Below are positions 63,946-64,000 of a stretch of 64,000 nucleotides of DNA, piece after piece. Made by a program: the position numbers and the translations under genes. This stretch comes from Euzebyales bacterium (GTDB lineage: Bacteria; Actinomycetota; Nitriliruptoria; Euzebyales; JAHELV01), in contig DASUUK010000066.1 in assembly GCA_036374135.1 (NCBI GenBank), positions 39,712 to 103,711 of the forward strand, in the 5' to 3' direction. The stretch's first letter is position 1; each line of letters opens with the position of its first letter. The notes beneath the pieces are model-generated. The model was given only the letters and a program-made list of their open reading frames with translations, had not been told where the DNA came from and did not search any database.

Positions 63946-64000
63946 ATGGCAACACGACACGACGACACCGAGGTTCGCGATGAGCAGCTCGCGGACGTCC
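63946..64000 (+). CDS. start of an unknown gene, cut by the right edge
   Basis: ATG 63946 has GGAG 5 bases upstream and opens 18 codons (MATRHDDTEVRDEQLADV) that run off the end of the window. The codons fit the high third-position GC of the genome. The sequence is too short to name a product. The 236 bases before it, to the divergent quinone oxidoreductase, hold no other gene. Confidence 0.4.
   Translation, partial: MATRHDDTEVRDEQLADV

Overview
The window is about 70% GC, densely packed chromosomal DNA from an actinomycetote. Supporting points are strong G/C bias at third codon positions, many GTG and TTG starts, frequent GTGA/TGATG start-stop overlaps, several likely leaderless genes, DUF4235 and Holin-X type membrane proteins, and an indirect Gln-tRNA route (gltX plus gatCAB). 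From memory, the gene order resembles the leuD-gltX-leuB-serA-ilvCNB-gatBAC-ligA-mnmA-iscS-etfAB stretch of Mycobacterium. The presence of cimA and a carotenoid cluster, and the divergent sequences, suggest a different and perhaps deep-branching actinobacterium (Nitriliruptoria-like is only a guess). I see no prophage, IS element, CRISPR array or rRNA.

Layout. 0-2 kb: 3' end of cofC, a small cold-shock-like protein, a membrane protein, and an HNH endonuclease with three zinc-knuckle repeats that runs into tRNA-Glu; tRNA-Gln follows. 2-7 kb: gltX, cimA (behind an Ile-rich leader peptide) and leuB, all leftward. 7-16 kb: a GNAT acetyltransferase, a Nudix hydrolase, an RpoD-family sigma factor, a Holin-X/DUF4235 pair, a SWIM/SNF2/unknown cassette and an AlkZ-like glycosylase. 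16-20 kb: leuD, leuC, an unlisted 47-codon ORF and leuA, with a leucine-rich leader peptide. 20-28 kb: LOG-like, RsbW-like and ACT proteins, a class III aminotransferase, 2-oxoacid dehydrogenase E2/E1beta/E1alpha and CbiX. 28-35 kb: a hydroxyacid dehydrogenase, serA, metF, ilvC, ilvN and ilvB, with a leader peptide and attenuator. 35-38.5 kb: a NarL-type two-component system preceded by a nine-codon ORF with a perfect Shine-Dalgarno sequence. 38.5-44 kb: dxs, crtB, crtI and crtE (isoprenoids and carotenoids). 44-50 kb: gatB, gatA, gatC and ligA. 50-55 kb: a GGCT-like protein, mnmA, a cysteine desulfurase, a GNAT protein, etfA and etfB. 55-64 kb: an aldo/keto reductase, a double-VOC protein, an enoyl-CoA hydratase, an SDR-like protein, pcm, a PP2C phosphatase, a PrpE/Acs-type synthetase, a quinone oxidoreductase and the start of one more gene.

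How it fits together. About a third of the window makes branched-chain amino acids: citramalate and isopropylmalate synthases, isomerase, dehydrogenase, acetolactate synthase and ketol-acid reductoisomerase. A 2-oxoacid dehydrogenase, an ETF and an enoyl-CoA hydratase could degrade the carbon skeletons. The most interesting signal lies between the annotated genes. Each of the three branched-chain entry genes (leuA, cimA, ilvB) has a short leader ORF rich in the matching amino acids, followed by a hairpin, which is the layout of ribosome-mediated attenuation. The leuA and cimA leaders look leaderless, with a -10 box close to the start codon. Further unlisted mini-ORFs precede the histidine kinase (encoding MKRGKQAW), leuC and crtE. 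Carotenoid synthesis sits downstream of gatB in one co-directional run, and dxs next to it supplies precursor.
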